Shown: piece by piece, positions 1-6,703 of the stretch | Layout of the letters: each line of letters begins with the position of its first letter | Numbering within the stretch: the stretch's first letter is position 1 | Assembly (NCBI GenBank): GCA_044235825.1 | Contig: JBIIHL010000040.1 | Location: forward strand, 1 to 11,040 | Length of the DNA stretch: 11,040 nucleotides | DNA from: CANGYM01 sp044235825 | Lineage (GTDB): Bacteria > Pseudomonadota > Alphaproteobacteria > JAJTHO01 > CANGYM01 | Direction of reading: 5' to 3' | Notes under the pieces: model-generated | The model's input: only the letters and a program-made list of their open reading frames with translations | Told to the model about the DNA's origin: nothing | Database searches by the model: none | Translations under genes and position numbers: made by a program

Positions 1-1530
1 ATTCACGATGGGCGCCAGATTGACGGTAAAGGTATGACCATTGATCAGCAGTTCCGTTTTGCCGCCATTTTCGGATTTGGACAGAGATAACTTCGCCCCT
101 GTTTGAAAGTCCTCAAACACGCTCACGTGGGTGCCAATCATAGAGGCAGGGTTAAAGTCCGGCATGACGGATTTGAAGTAAACCCCTTTTTTGTTAAACA
201 ACTGTGTTGCTTCTCGGTTCATTTGGGCGATACGTCCCTCAGGATCCACGATCATGACGGGGGTTGAGGCATTCAGCAGTCCTGCCTTCATCTGGTAGGC
301 GCTGATGGTGGCCTCTTTCAGGGCGGTACCTGCCCGTTCCAGTTCGCCCACTTCATCGCGGCGTCCAGAATCCACAATGGTTAAGCCTTGGGTTTTTCCC
401 GAAGCCAACGCCGTCATGTTATGGGCCAAATTCTGAATGGGGCGGGAAAAACGACCAGCATACCAATACACAAATCCACCCATGATCGCCAAGGTTATGA
501 GAACTGTTGTGACAGCATCACGAATCAAAGCTTTGTTCCCAGCGTAAACTTCTTCTTCGTCAATCATGGTGACCACAGCGTAGGAACTGCCGTGAAAATC
601 AAATTTGTAATGCATGGCCAGACGATCTTTGCCATTCCATTCCATTTCACGAGAACCATTTCCTTCGGAAAGAGCTGTTTTTAAAAAACCCTCGTCAAAC
701 GTCAGGTTTGCAAATTGGTCAGGTCCGTGAAACCGTGTTTCGGTGACAACTTTGTTTTGACCGTTGACCAAAAAGGCTTCGCCAGTTTCCCCTAGGCCGC
801 TGGCATCTTTCATTTTTTCGGTCATCACACCCAAAGGCATTTGAAAAGCCAAAACGCCCATAGCCTGTCCGTTATTATCCAAAACGGGAATTCCAATAAA
901 ACTGGCAGGGACGTTGTTGCTGGGTGCATAGGGGGCAAAGTCAAAAAAGCGAATCTCGCCTTCTTTGGCCGCGATGGTTTCACGGAACAGTTTTCCTAAA
1001 TCTGTATCTTTCCAAGGACCTGTTATAAGGTTTGTGGCAAAATCCAGTTCTTTGAAAACTGTGTAAACAAGATTACCATTTCTATCAAACAAAAAGATAT
1101 CATAGTACTGATTTTGCTGCAAAACAGTGCGAAAATAAGGATGATATTTTTTGTGAAGTTGGTGATAGGTTAATTCTCCATCAGCATAATCCAGACGCTC
1201 TTTTTGGCCTGTGGGGTTGGGATTGTTGGTGATGTAAGCATCTTGTAACATTTCGGTGGGATTTCCAGAGATTTCAGACCAAGCCGCTGAAAAATCTTGG
1301 ATGGATTGTCGCGTCAAAGGACTGGCAGCTATGCTGCGTAAATTGGCATCAATGGTGTTTAAGTAAGAGGATAAATCATCTTCCTTTAAAGAGGTGACAA
1401 CATCGAGACGCTGATGAAATTGATCAAAAGCATGTTGTGACGCAATGTAGGTTGATACCCCTAATTGAATGGCTGACGTGACGACAACTATCGTCGTAAT
1501 CAGCACGGTGAGTTTCCAAGTGATTTTCAT
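1..1530 (-). CDS. Methyl-accepting chemotaxis protein, N-terminal part (Cache-HAMP-PAS)
   Basis: This is a partial gene: the frame stays open from ATG at 1530 to the left edge, giving 510 residues. A short N-terminal tail is followed by a membrane helix at about residues 8-27 and a long extracytoplasmic region (about 35-325) with double-Cache features, such as FLFDRNGNLVYTVFKE near 138-153 and GLGETGEAFLV near 241-251. A second membrane helix lies at about 338-357, then HAMP (about 358-410, starting RFSRPIQNL, with DEVGELERAG at 392-401), then a PAS fold from about 418 (VMIVDPEGRIAQMNREA). This order is typical of alphaproteobacterial chemoreceptors, whose methylation and CheW/CheA signalling domain would lie beyond the window. 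The Cache domain would sense a periplasmic ligand and PAS perhaps an internal cue. AGGA lies 6 bases before the ATG. Because the output domain is not visible, a histidine kinase or cyclase cannot be fully excluded, but FliR in the same window fits chemotaxis. Confidence 0.85.
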   Translation of the reverse strand, partial: MKITWKLTVLITTIVVVTSAIQLGVSTYIASQHAFDQFHQRLDVVTSLKEDDLSSYLNTIDANLRSIAASPLTRQSIQDFSAAWSEISGNPTEMLQDAYITNNPNPTGQKERLDYADGELTYHQLHKKYHPYFRTVLQQNQYYDIFLFDRNGNLVYTVFKELDFATNLITGPWKDTDLGKLFRETIAAKEGEIRFFDFAPYAPSNNVPASFIGIPVLDNNGQAMGVLAFQMPLGVMTEKMKDASGLGETGEAFLVNGQNKVVTETRFHGPDQFANLTFDEGFLKTALSEGNGSREMEWNGKDRLAMHYKFDFHGSSYAVVTMIDEEEVYAGNKALIRDAVTTVLITLAIMGGFVYWYAGRFSRPIQNLAHNMTALASGKTQGLTIVDSGRRDEVGELERAGTALKEATISAYQMKAGLLNASTPVMIVDPEGRIAQMNREATQLFNKKGVYFKSVMPDFNPASMIGTHVSVFEDFQTGAKLSLSKSENGGKTELLINGHTFTVNLAPIVN

Positions 1531-1647
1531 GGTGCATCCTATGGTAGAAAGTTTATAACTTTTCCCATAATGCGCGAGAGTGTTTGAAAAAGTGTTAAGG
1601 GGGAAAGGAAACTTTTAAAAAATAAGAGCGAATGCAGGATTATATTT

Positions 1648-1935
1648 TCAGTTTGACCTGCGCTGCAGCTCCGCCACGATGTCATCGGGATGAATGCCCT
1701 GATTCAGGCATAGCACCAAAACATGATAAAACAAATCGGCCAATTCATAAACCGTGGCGGCTTTGTCCTGTTGAACGGCGGCCAGGGCGACTTCTAATCC
1801 CTCTTCCCCCACCTTTTGGGCAATTTTTGGTGTGCCGCTGGCAAGCAGGCGTGCGGTGTACGAGGTTTCGGGGTCCCCTTCCCGCTTGGCGGCCAAGGTT
1901 TGGTAGAGATCATCAAGAAACGTTTGCAAAGGCAT
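1648..1935 (-). CDS. hisE: Phosphoribosyl-ATP pyrophosphatase HisE
   Basis: HisE hydrolyses phosphoribosyl-ATP to phosphoribosyl-AMP and pyrophosphate, the second step of histidine synthesis, in the cytoplasm. The 95-residue product has the all-alpha NTP pyrophosphatase signature: SYTARLL at 25-31, KVGEEGLE at 41-48 and ELADLFYH at 64-71, with likely Mg-binding Glu44, Glu45, Glu48, Glu64 and Asp67. Length is normal for a stand-alone HisE. The ATG at 1935 is preferred, with AAGG 12 bases upstream; an in-frame TTG at 1947 would add four residues but has no correctly spaced ribosome site. No other his gene is in the window, so this copy is separate from any hisHAF cluster. It is divergent from the yebC-type gene with about 70 bases between the starts. 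Confidence 0.93.
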   Translation of the reverse strand: MPLQTFLDDLYQTLAAKREGDPETSYTARLLASGTPKIAQKVGEEGLEVALAAVQQDKAATVYELADLFYHVLVLCLNQGIHPDDIVAELQRRSN

Positions 1936-1964
1936 TTGACTTGTCAACCTTAAGGAGATATGGC
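1936..1964 (+). promoter_or_regulatory. Candidate promoter for yebC-coaX, with a TTGAC-TT-GTCAA palindrome
   Basis: TTGACT at 1936-1941 and TATGGC at 1959-1964 are 17 bases apart, giving a strong -35 and a weak -10 for reading rightwards into the yebC-type gene, with a leader of about 35 bases. The -35 lies inside a perfect palindrome, TTGAC-TT-GTCAA (1936-1947), directly against the hisE start codon. A regulator bound there could affect both divergent genes, but this is inference. The AAGGAG at 1952-1957 sits only 2 bases before an ATG at 1960 and is probably not used as a ribosome site. Confidence 0.35.
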
Positions 1965-2005
1965 AAAAAACAGGGGCATTTTACAGGATATCAGAGATCA
2001 ACACA

Positions 2006-2746
2006 ATGGCCGGTCATTCCCAGTTTAAAAACATTATGCACCGCAAAGGGGCCCAAGATGCCAAGCGCGGAAAAGTGTTTACCAAGTTAATCAAAGAAAT
2101 CACCGTGGCGGCCAAGCAGGGGGATCCTGACCCGTCCAAAAATCCCCGCTTGCGGGCCGCCTTGGCCGAGGCGCGTGGTCACAACATGCCCAAAGACAAT
2201 ATTGATCGCGCCATTAAGCGGGCTGCGGAGGTGGGTGTGGGGGATGATTATGTCAGCATTCGCTACGAAGGGTACGGCCCCAAAGGATCGGCGGTGATTG
2301 TGGAAACCCTAACGGATAACCGCAACCGTACGGCCTCAGAGGTTCGGGCGGCCTTTACCAAATATAACGGCAGTCTGGGGGAAACCGGATCGGTGAGTTT
2401 TCTGTTTTCCTATGTGGGGGAGATTGTGTATCCCGAAACCATCGCCCCCTTTGATCCCATGTTTGAGGCGGCCGTTGAAGCCGGCGCCGAAAACCTAGAG
2501 GCCCACGAAGGTCATTATTTGATCACCACCCATGCCGATGATTTGCATCAGGTGGCCTCTGCGCTGAGTGGTCATTATGGGGATCCTTTGCAGGCCAAGC
2601 GCATTTGGGTGCCCGAGGCTTTGATCACTCTGCCCCCCGATGATGCCGCCACGCTGGCAAAACTGATTGATGTTTTGGAAGATAACGATGATGTGCAAAC
2701 GGTTTATACCAATGTTGCCTTGCCTGCCCAAGGGGATGAGGTCTGA
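2006..2746 (+). CDS. yebC: YebC/PmpR (TACO1) family regulatory protein
   Basis: The 246-residue protein matches the YebC/TACO1 family along its full length. It opens with MAGHSQFKNIMHRKG, the form usual in Alphaproteobacteria, followed by DAKRGKVFTKLIKEI, NPRLRAAL, NMPKDNIDRAIK, EGYGPKGSAVIVE, TDNRNRTASEVR and GSVSFLF. Members have been described as DNA-binding transcription regulators (PmpR) and as translation factors (mitochondrial TACO1 and bacterial YebC acting at difficult proline stretches); which role applies here cannot be read from the sequence. The ATG at 2006 is the family start, although the ribosome site is weak (AGG about 18 bases upstream). In many proteobacteria the gene precedes ruvC; here it is joined to coaX instead, with TGATG linking stop and start. 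Composition matches its neighbours. Confidence 0.95.
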   Translation: MAGHSQFKNIMHRKGAQDAKRGKVFTKLIKEITVAAKQGDPDPSKNPRLRAALAEARGHNMPKDNIDRAIKRAAEVGVGDDYVSIRYEGYGPKGSAVIVETLTDNRNRTASEVRAAFTKYNGSLGETGSVSFLFSYVGEIVYPETIAPFDPMFEAAVEAGAENLEAHEGHYLITTHADDLHQVASALSGHYGDPLQAKRIWVPEALITLPPDDAATLAKLIDVLEDNDDVQTVYTNVALPAQGDEV

Positions 2747-3507
2747 TGTTGCTGGCTGTTGATGTTGGCAATTCCCACACGGTGTTTGCGCTGTGTCAGG
2801 GGCACGAAATTCGGGCCCATGTGCGCATTCCCACAGACACACGCACCACGGCGGATGTGTTATGTGGCACCCTGTCGGGGATTTTAGCCCTGAAAGGGTT
2901 TTTTCTGGGGGATGTGACCCGTGTGGTGGTGTGTTCTGTGGTGCCGGGATATGACCGTGTGCTGGCAGAGATGGTGGATGCCTTTTGCCCCCACCCCGCC
3001 CATTTTTTAACAGCCAAAGATGTTGGCATGCCTATAGATTTACCCCACCCGGAAACGGTGGGTATGGATCGGTTGGTGAATGCGGCGGCGGCTAAGGGCC
3101 TTTACGGCGCCCCTGTGATTGTGATTGATTTTGGCACGGCCACCACCTTTGATGTGGTGACGGCGGCGGGATGTTATGCGGGGGGATTGATTGTTCCAGG
3201 GCCAGAGGTTTCTTTGCGGGCCTTGGCACAGGCCGCGGCAAAATTGCCCATGATTTCTTTGGCCCCCCCGCCCAAGGTTTTGGGAAAAACCACGCAGGAT
3301 GCCATGCAGTCGGGCCTTTATTACGGCTATCTTTCCATGATCGAGGGGCTGCTGTTTCGTTTGAAAGCCGAGGTTTTTCCGGATGTCGATCCCGCCGTCA
3401 TCGCCACAGGCGGCATTGCCCCCCTGTTTGCCCCTGCCCTGAAGATCCCCAGTGTTGCCGATTTAACCATTCAGGGGATCCTGAAAACGGTGGGGGCCAG
3501 CGTTTGA
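2746..3507 (+). CDS. coaX: Type III pantothenate kinase CoaX
   Basis: CoaX phosphorylates pantothenate to 4'-phosphopantothenate, the first committed step of coenzyme A synthesis. The 253-residue protein has the ASKHA-fold motifs in order: phosphate-binding DVGNSHT at 6-12, GMDR at 106-109 with the likely catalytic Asp108, IDFGTATTFD at 127-136, GGLIVPG at 146-152 and TGG at 221-223. Type III enzymes generally need a monovalent cation and escape CoA feedback. The ATG shares one base with the yebC stop (TGATG), and GAGG at 2738-2741 is its ribosome site, so translation is probably coupled. A G5/C6 pairing at 3492-3520 around the stop is too poor to call a terminator. Confidence 0.95.
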   Translation: MLLAVDVGNSHTVFALCQGHEIRAHVRIPTDTRTTADVLCGTLSGILALKGFFLGDVTRVVVCSVVPGYDRVLAEMVDAFCPHPAHFLTAKDVGMPIDLPHPETVGMDRLVNAAAAKGLYGAPVIVIDFGTATTFDVVTAAGCYAGGLIVPGPEVSLRALAQAAAKLPMISLAPPPKVLGKTTQDAMQSGLYYGYLSMIEGLLFRLKAEVFPDVDPAVIATGGIAPLFAPALKIPSVADLTIQGILKTVGASV

Positions 3508-3551
3508 CCGGTGACCCCCCTTCCCTTTTGGCAATGTTCAAAGAAGCGTGA

Positions 3552-4259
3552 TTAGTTTCTTTGATTCCCAAACAGACGCAGCATGGCCAGAAACATGTTG
3601 ATAAAGTCCAGATACAGGGTCAAGGCACCGGCAATAGACAGTTTCTGAAGACCCTCTTGTCCCACGCCGCTGTAATACAAATTCCGAATTTTCTGGGTGT
3701 CATAGGCAGTGAGTCCCCCAAAGATCACCAGAGAAATGGCACTGATGGCCATGGATCCAGCACTGCTTTCAAAAATAAAGGCATTAATCAGAGAGCCGAT
3801 AATCAAAACCCAAAGACCCACGATCAAAAAGGTACCCATGGACGTCAGGTCACGTTTTGTCGTGTACCCATAAAGGCTGAGGCCCCCGAAAAGAGCGGCT
3901 GTCATAACAAAAGCCCGTGCGACGCTTTCCCCCGTGTACACAACCAGATACACAGAGGTCATGGCCCCAAAAAGAGCGGCAAACCCGTAAAAATAAAGCT
4001 GAAGACCAGCATAGGACAGGCGGTTCATCACAAAGTTAAATCCAATGGCCATGCCCAGCATCAGCAGACCCAAAATTAGGCCATTGTTTGCGATGAACAT
4101 GACAGCGGGCTGTGACTGCGCGGTGAAGTAAGCCACCAGAGCGGTCAGCAGCAATCCCACAAACATATTGTTATAAACACGAATCATATGGGCCCGCAGG
4201 CCAGGGTCCACCTGGACCTCGGCGCGGCCAGAGGAAGAAATGACTTTTTCATTCAGCAT
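3552..4259 (-). CDS. Bax inhibitor-1/YccA family membrane protein
   Basis: This 235-residue protein is of the BI-1 (TMBIM/YccA) family, usual length, with about seven membrane helices between residue 33 and 229. Diagnostic stretches are GGLTAYDTQKIRNLYY at 181-196 and LYLDFINMFLAMLRLFG at 215-231. Asp187 and Asp218 probably correspond to the paired aspartates that act as the pH-sensitive Ca2+ leak gate in Bacillus YetJ; that match is inferred from motif position only. Bacterial relatives include E. coli YccA, which modulates FtsH, so the job here may be calcium leak, stress survival or FtsH control. GGAG lies 8 bases before the ATG. The gene has its own promoter and an inverted repeat upstream. 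Confidence 0.93.
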   Translation of the reverse strand: MLNEKVISSSGRAEVQVDPGLRAHMIRVYNNMFVGLLLTALVAYFTAQSQPAVMFIANNGLILGLLMLGMAIGFNFVMNRLSYAGLQLYFYGFAALFGAMTSVYLVVYTGESVARAFVMTAALFGGLSLYGYTTKRDLTSMGTFLIVGLWVLIIGSLINAFIFESSAGSMAISAISLVIFGGLTAYDTQKIRNLYYSGVGQEGLQKLSIAGALTLYLDFINMFLAMLRLFGNQRN

Positions 4260-4286
4260 AGAGCAATCTCCAAGGTTTTTTTCAGT

Positions 4287-4303
4287 CTATAGGTTTCCTA
4301 TAG
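4287..4303. promoter_or_regulatory. Perfect inverted repeat at the BI-1 gene transcription start
   Basis: CTATAGG-TTT-CCTATAG is a perfect 7-bp inverted repeat with a 3-base centre. It begins at or within two bases of the start point predicted from the promoter at 4312-4340. No T-run follows in the direction of the gene, so it is not a terminator for incoming miaB transcripts. It could be a repressor operator, or a small hairpin at the 5' end of the message that stabilises it. Confidence 0.5.
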
Positions 4304-4311
4304 TGCCTGCC

Positions 4312-4340
4312 ACTGTATCAATCTTGAGGAAAATAGTCAA
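4312..4340 (-). promoter_or_regulatory. Sigma70-type promoter of the BI-1 family gene
   Basis: Reading leftwards, TTGACT (4340-4335) and TACAGT (4317-4312) are exactly 17 bases apart, matching consensus at 5 of 6 and 4 of 6 positions. The start would be near 4305, giving a leader of about 45 bases before the ATG at 4259. It lies just after the miaB stop, so the gene need not depend on plsC-miaB transcription. Confidence 0.6.
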
Positions 4341-4356
4341 CTTTTTTTGGATGCAA

Positions 4357-5751
4357 TCATATCATGACGTGCGGCGGATGGGCACACAAAACCCCCATCA
4401 AGCTGTTGGCATGTCCCCCTGTGATGCGCACAGTTTGAAGGGTATTCATTAAAGTTTCGGGGGCATCCACCAGAACCGATTGCATCTGGGGGCTGCGGCC
4501 CATAAGCTGCCCTGCCTTTTTTCCCCGCGATTCCAACAAAACAGGCACGGTTTGGCTGATGCTGGTTTCGTTAAAGGCTTTTTGGCCTTCGCTGATTAAG
4601 GCCTGCAAACGGTGAAGACGTTCCCGCTTGATGTCCTCAGGCACCTGCAGGGGCTCTAGCGCTGCCGGTGTTCCCGGGCGGGGGCTATAGGCAAAGGAAT
4701 AGGCCTGTGCGTACCCCACGGCCTTGACCAAGGCAAGGGTGTCTTCGAAATCGGCATCATTTTCCCCGGGAAAACCCACAATAAAATCAGAAGAAAACCC
4801 GATATCGGGGCGGGCCTGCCGCAGGCGCTCTATGATGGAGAGATAGTCTTCCCGTGTGTGCTTACGGTTCATGGCCCGCAAAATTTTGTCCGATCCTGAT
4901 TGCACGGGCAGATGCAAAAAGGGCATTAAGACCCTGAGGTCTCTGTGCGCCGCCAGCAAATCATCGTCAACATCGCGGGGATGGGATGTGGTGTAGCGAA
5001 TGCGTTGCAATTTGGGCAGTTCTGCCAAGGCAAAGAGCAGTTTTCCCAGCCCCCAAACCGTGCCATCAGGCCCCTTTCCGTGATAGGCGTTGACGTTTTG
5101 GCCCAAAAGGGTGATTTCCAAAACCCCCTGATTGAGGGCTTTTTCAACTTCCTCAAGGATTTCAACCACCGAGCGCGAGTATTCGGCGCCCCGTGTGTAG
5201 GGAACGACACAAAAGGAACAAAATTTATCGCATCCTTCCTGGATGGTGACAAAGGCACTGGCCCGACCATGGGCCACGTCGGGCATGGCCGCATCGAATT
5301 TTGTGATTTCAGGAAAATCTGTCAGCAGGGCGGTGCCTTTTTGGCGCAGGACCTTGGTGATCAGCTCTGGCAGATGATGATAGGACTGGGGGCCAACGAT
5401 CATATCCACAAAGGGGGCGCGGCGGGCCATTTCCTCGCCCTCCGCCTGCGCCACGCATCCCGCCACGGCAATCAAGGTGTCGGATCCCTGTTTGCGGCGT
5501 CGGTTACGGATGGTTTTGATGCGGCCCAATTCGGAATAGACTTTTTCTGCGGCCTTTTCCCGAATGTGGCATGTGTTCAGCAGCACCAAATCAGCCTGCT
5601 GCATGTCATCCGTTTCCTCGAAATGCAATGGCTTCAGCAGGGCCGCCATGCGCTGGCTGTCATAAACATTCATCTGACAGCCATATGTTTTTAAAAACAG
5701 TTTACGGACGGGCGATTCAGGCATGACGGCGACGTTGGGTTTTGGGTTCAT
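4357..5751 (-). CDS. miaB: tRNA-2-methylthio-N6-isopentenyladenosine synthase MiaB
   Basis: MiaB is a radical-SAM methylthiotransferase that converts i6A37 to ms2i6A37 in tRNAs reading UNN codons. The 464-residue protein has the N-terminal UPF0004 domain with cluster cysteines Cys25 (YGCQMN), Cys61 (NTCHIR) and Cys99 (AGCVAQ), then the radical-SAM CxxxCxxC at Cys174, Cys178 and Cys181 (GCDKFCSFCVVPYTRG). HLPVQSGSDKIL at 280-291 and FIVGFPGE at 323-330 are family motifs, and a C-terminal TRAM domain for tRNA binding spans about 395-457. The start is uncertain: ATG at 5751 overlaps plsC by 35 bases, and ATG at 5724 by 8 bases. Neither has a clear ribosome site, so translational coupling is likely. 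All catalytic residues are present. Confidence 0.96.
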   Translation of the reverse strand: MNPKPNVAVMPESPVRKLFLKTYGCQMNVYDSQRMAALLKPLHFEETDDMQQADLVLLNTCHIREKAAEKVYSELGRIKTIRNRRRKQGSDTLIAVAGCVAQAEGEEMARRAPFVDMIVGPQSYHHLPELITKVLRQKGTALLTDFPEITKFDAAMPDVAHGRASAFVTIQEGCDKFCSFCVVPYTRGAEYSRSVVEILEEVEKALNQGVLEITLLGQNVNAYHGKGPDGTVWGLGKLLFALAELPKLQRIRYTTSHPRDVDDDLLAAHRDLRVLMPFLHLPVQSGSDKILRAMNRKHTREDYLSIIERLRQARPDIGFSSDFIVGFPGENDADFEDTLALVKAVGYAQAYSFAYSPRPGTPAALEPLQVPEDIKRERLHRLQALISEGQKAFNETSISQTVPVLLESRGKKAGQLMGRSPQMQSVLVDAPETLMNTLQTVRITGGHANSLMGVLCAHPPHVMI

Positions 5752-6517
5752 GGTCCATAAAGGCGGTGTGATAACGGTGATTCAGGCCCTGTTCAATAAC
5801 GGTATGGGCTTTTTTGGCCATATCTTTGCGAGAGGCAAAGGTCGATGGGTCCATCACATCATGAAAAACAACATCCACCTGCAATGTTCCCATACCCAGA
5901 ACAGTCCACAAATGGGAAAACAGGTCCATATCCCCATACCATGCCGTCAACGGGCGCAAACCCCTGTGCATGGGCATGCCGTCCAGCAGGGAATACACCA
6001 CGGTCACGGGCTGAATCACCAAGTCATCCTGCTCTGCCATGCGAAACAGGGTGGGTTTAAAGGGATAAACCCGATTGCCGTCGTTGCTGGTGCCCTCAGG
6101 AAACAGAATCAGGTTTCGTTTTTCCTGTAAAAACAAAGCCAAATCATCCAATTGTTCCTGAGCATGACGTGGTTTTCGGTCCACAAAATAGGTTTTTTGT
6201 AGTTTGGCCAGAAAACTGACAACGGGCCAGCTGGCGATTTCTTTTTTGGCGATGAAGGATCCCTCAATCAGGGACCCCAAAACGACAATATCCCAGTAGG
6301 AACTATGATTGCTGGCAAAAAGCGTGGGGGTTACGCTGCTGCGTGTGCCTATAACATGAACCCGCAGGCCTGAAATGGCCAAAATGGCCTTGTGCCAGTA
6401 CAGGGGAATTTTGTGTGTGCTTAGGCGAAAAACAATCGCCAAAACAAACATTCCTATGGCAAAACCGGTGATGAACAGAATCCCTGTTAAACGGAAAAAA
6501 GCCACGATATGACGCAT
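5717..6517 (-). CDS. plsC: 1-acyl-sn-glycerol-3-phosphate acyltransferase (PlsC family)
   Basis: The 266-residue membrane-bound enzyme would add the second acyl chain to lysophosphatidic acid, giving phosphatidic acid for phospholipid synthesis at the inner membrane. A hydrophobic helix spans about residues 10-30. The acyltransferase motif I, NHSSYWD, gives catalytic His71 and Asp76 (HX4D), and the glycerol-phosphate-binding FPEGTS is at 139-144. KTYFVDR at 108-114 fits the intermediate motif. plsC next to miaB is a familiar arrangement in Alphaproteobacteria, supporting the assignment over other PlsC-like acyltransferases such as ornithine-lipid OlsA. The ATG at 6517 lacks an evident Shine-Dalgarno. 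A good promoter lies about 30 bases upstream. Confidence 0.88.
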   Translation of the reverse strand: MRHIVAFFRLTGILFITGFAIGMFVLAIVFRLSTHKIPLYWHKAILAISGLRVHVIGTRSSVTPTLFASNHSSYWDIVVLGSLIEGSFIAKKEIASWPVVSFLAKLQKTYFVDRKPRHAQEQLDDLALFLQEKRNLILFPEGTSNDGNRVYPFKPTLFRMAEQDDLVIQPVTVVYSLLDGMPMHRGLRPLTAWYGDMDLFSHLWTVLGMGTLQVDVVFHDVMDPSTFASRKDMAKKAHTVIEQGLNHRYHTAFMDHEPKTQRRRHA

Positions 6518-6547
6518 AAAAAATCAATACCAACGCACGGTTCTTGG

Positions 6548-6576
6548 GTTATAAGTCAAAGCAGGGGGCCTGTCCA
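6548..6576 (-). promoter_or_regulatory. Sigma70-type promoter for plsC-miaB
   Basis: Reading leftwards, TGGACA (6576-6571) and TATAAC (6553-6548) are 17 bases apart, each matching consensus at 5 of 6 positions. Transcription would start near 6541, about 24 bases before the plsC ATG. As plsC and miaB overlap, this probably drives both. Confidence 0.6.
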
Positions 6577-6595
6577 GAGATCATCGGATAGACCG

Positions 6596-6625
6596 TTAAC
6601 AAAATGGCAAGACAACACGTTTAAA
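6596..6625 (+). promoter_or_regulatory. Weak candidate promoter for cimA-fliR
   Basis: TTAACA (6596-6601) and TTTAAA (6620-6625) are 18 bases apart, matching consensus at 5 and 4 of 6 positions. TATGAT at 6651-6656 is an alternative -10 but has no matching -35. The true start for cimA in this 186-base divergent region is not settled by the sequence. Confidence 0.25.
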
Positions 6626-6631
6626 AAAATC

Positions 6632-6650
6632 ATCCCTTCTTTAAAGGGAT
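6632..6650 (+). other. Small hairpin in the region before cimA
   Basis: ATCCCTT-CTTTA-AAGGGAT forms a 7-bp stem with a 5-base loop. TTTAAAGGGA (6640-6649) at its right arm recurs almost intact as TTTTAAAGGGACA at 6678-6690. No T-run follows, so it is not an intrinsic terminator. It could be an operator or a leader hairpin; function unknown. Confidence 0.35.
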
Positions 6651-6703
6651 TATGATAAAGTTTGACTTTTCCTTGGCTTTTAAAGGGACATTTTGAACGT
6701 TTT

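Noticed and set aside
1960..2028. A 22-codon frame beginning ATG just after AAGGAG, overlapping the start of the yebC-type gene.
   Set aside because: The AAGGAG is only 2 bases from that ATG, too close to serve it, and the peptide has no recognisable feature.
1632..2090. A 152-codon plus-strand frame over hisE.
   Set aside because: It is antisense to hisE, runs into the yebC-type gene in another frame, and is rich in Pro/Arg as shadow frames are.
3492..3530. G5/C6 pairing after coaX followed by TTCCCTTTT, resembling a terminator.
   Set aside because: The stem is short with an 18-base loop, overlaps the coding end, and the T-run is broken.
4945..5694. A long plus-strand open frame of 249 codons opposite miaB.
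   Set aside because: It is the antisense shadow of a complete, motif-rich miaB and has no recognisable domain or ribosome site.
6652..6696. A 14-codon leader-peptide-like frame before cimA.
   Set aside because: It is not enriched in branched-chain codons, its ribosome site is 2 bases away, and no alternative terminator hairpin follows.
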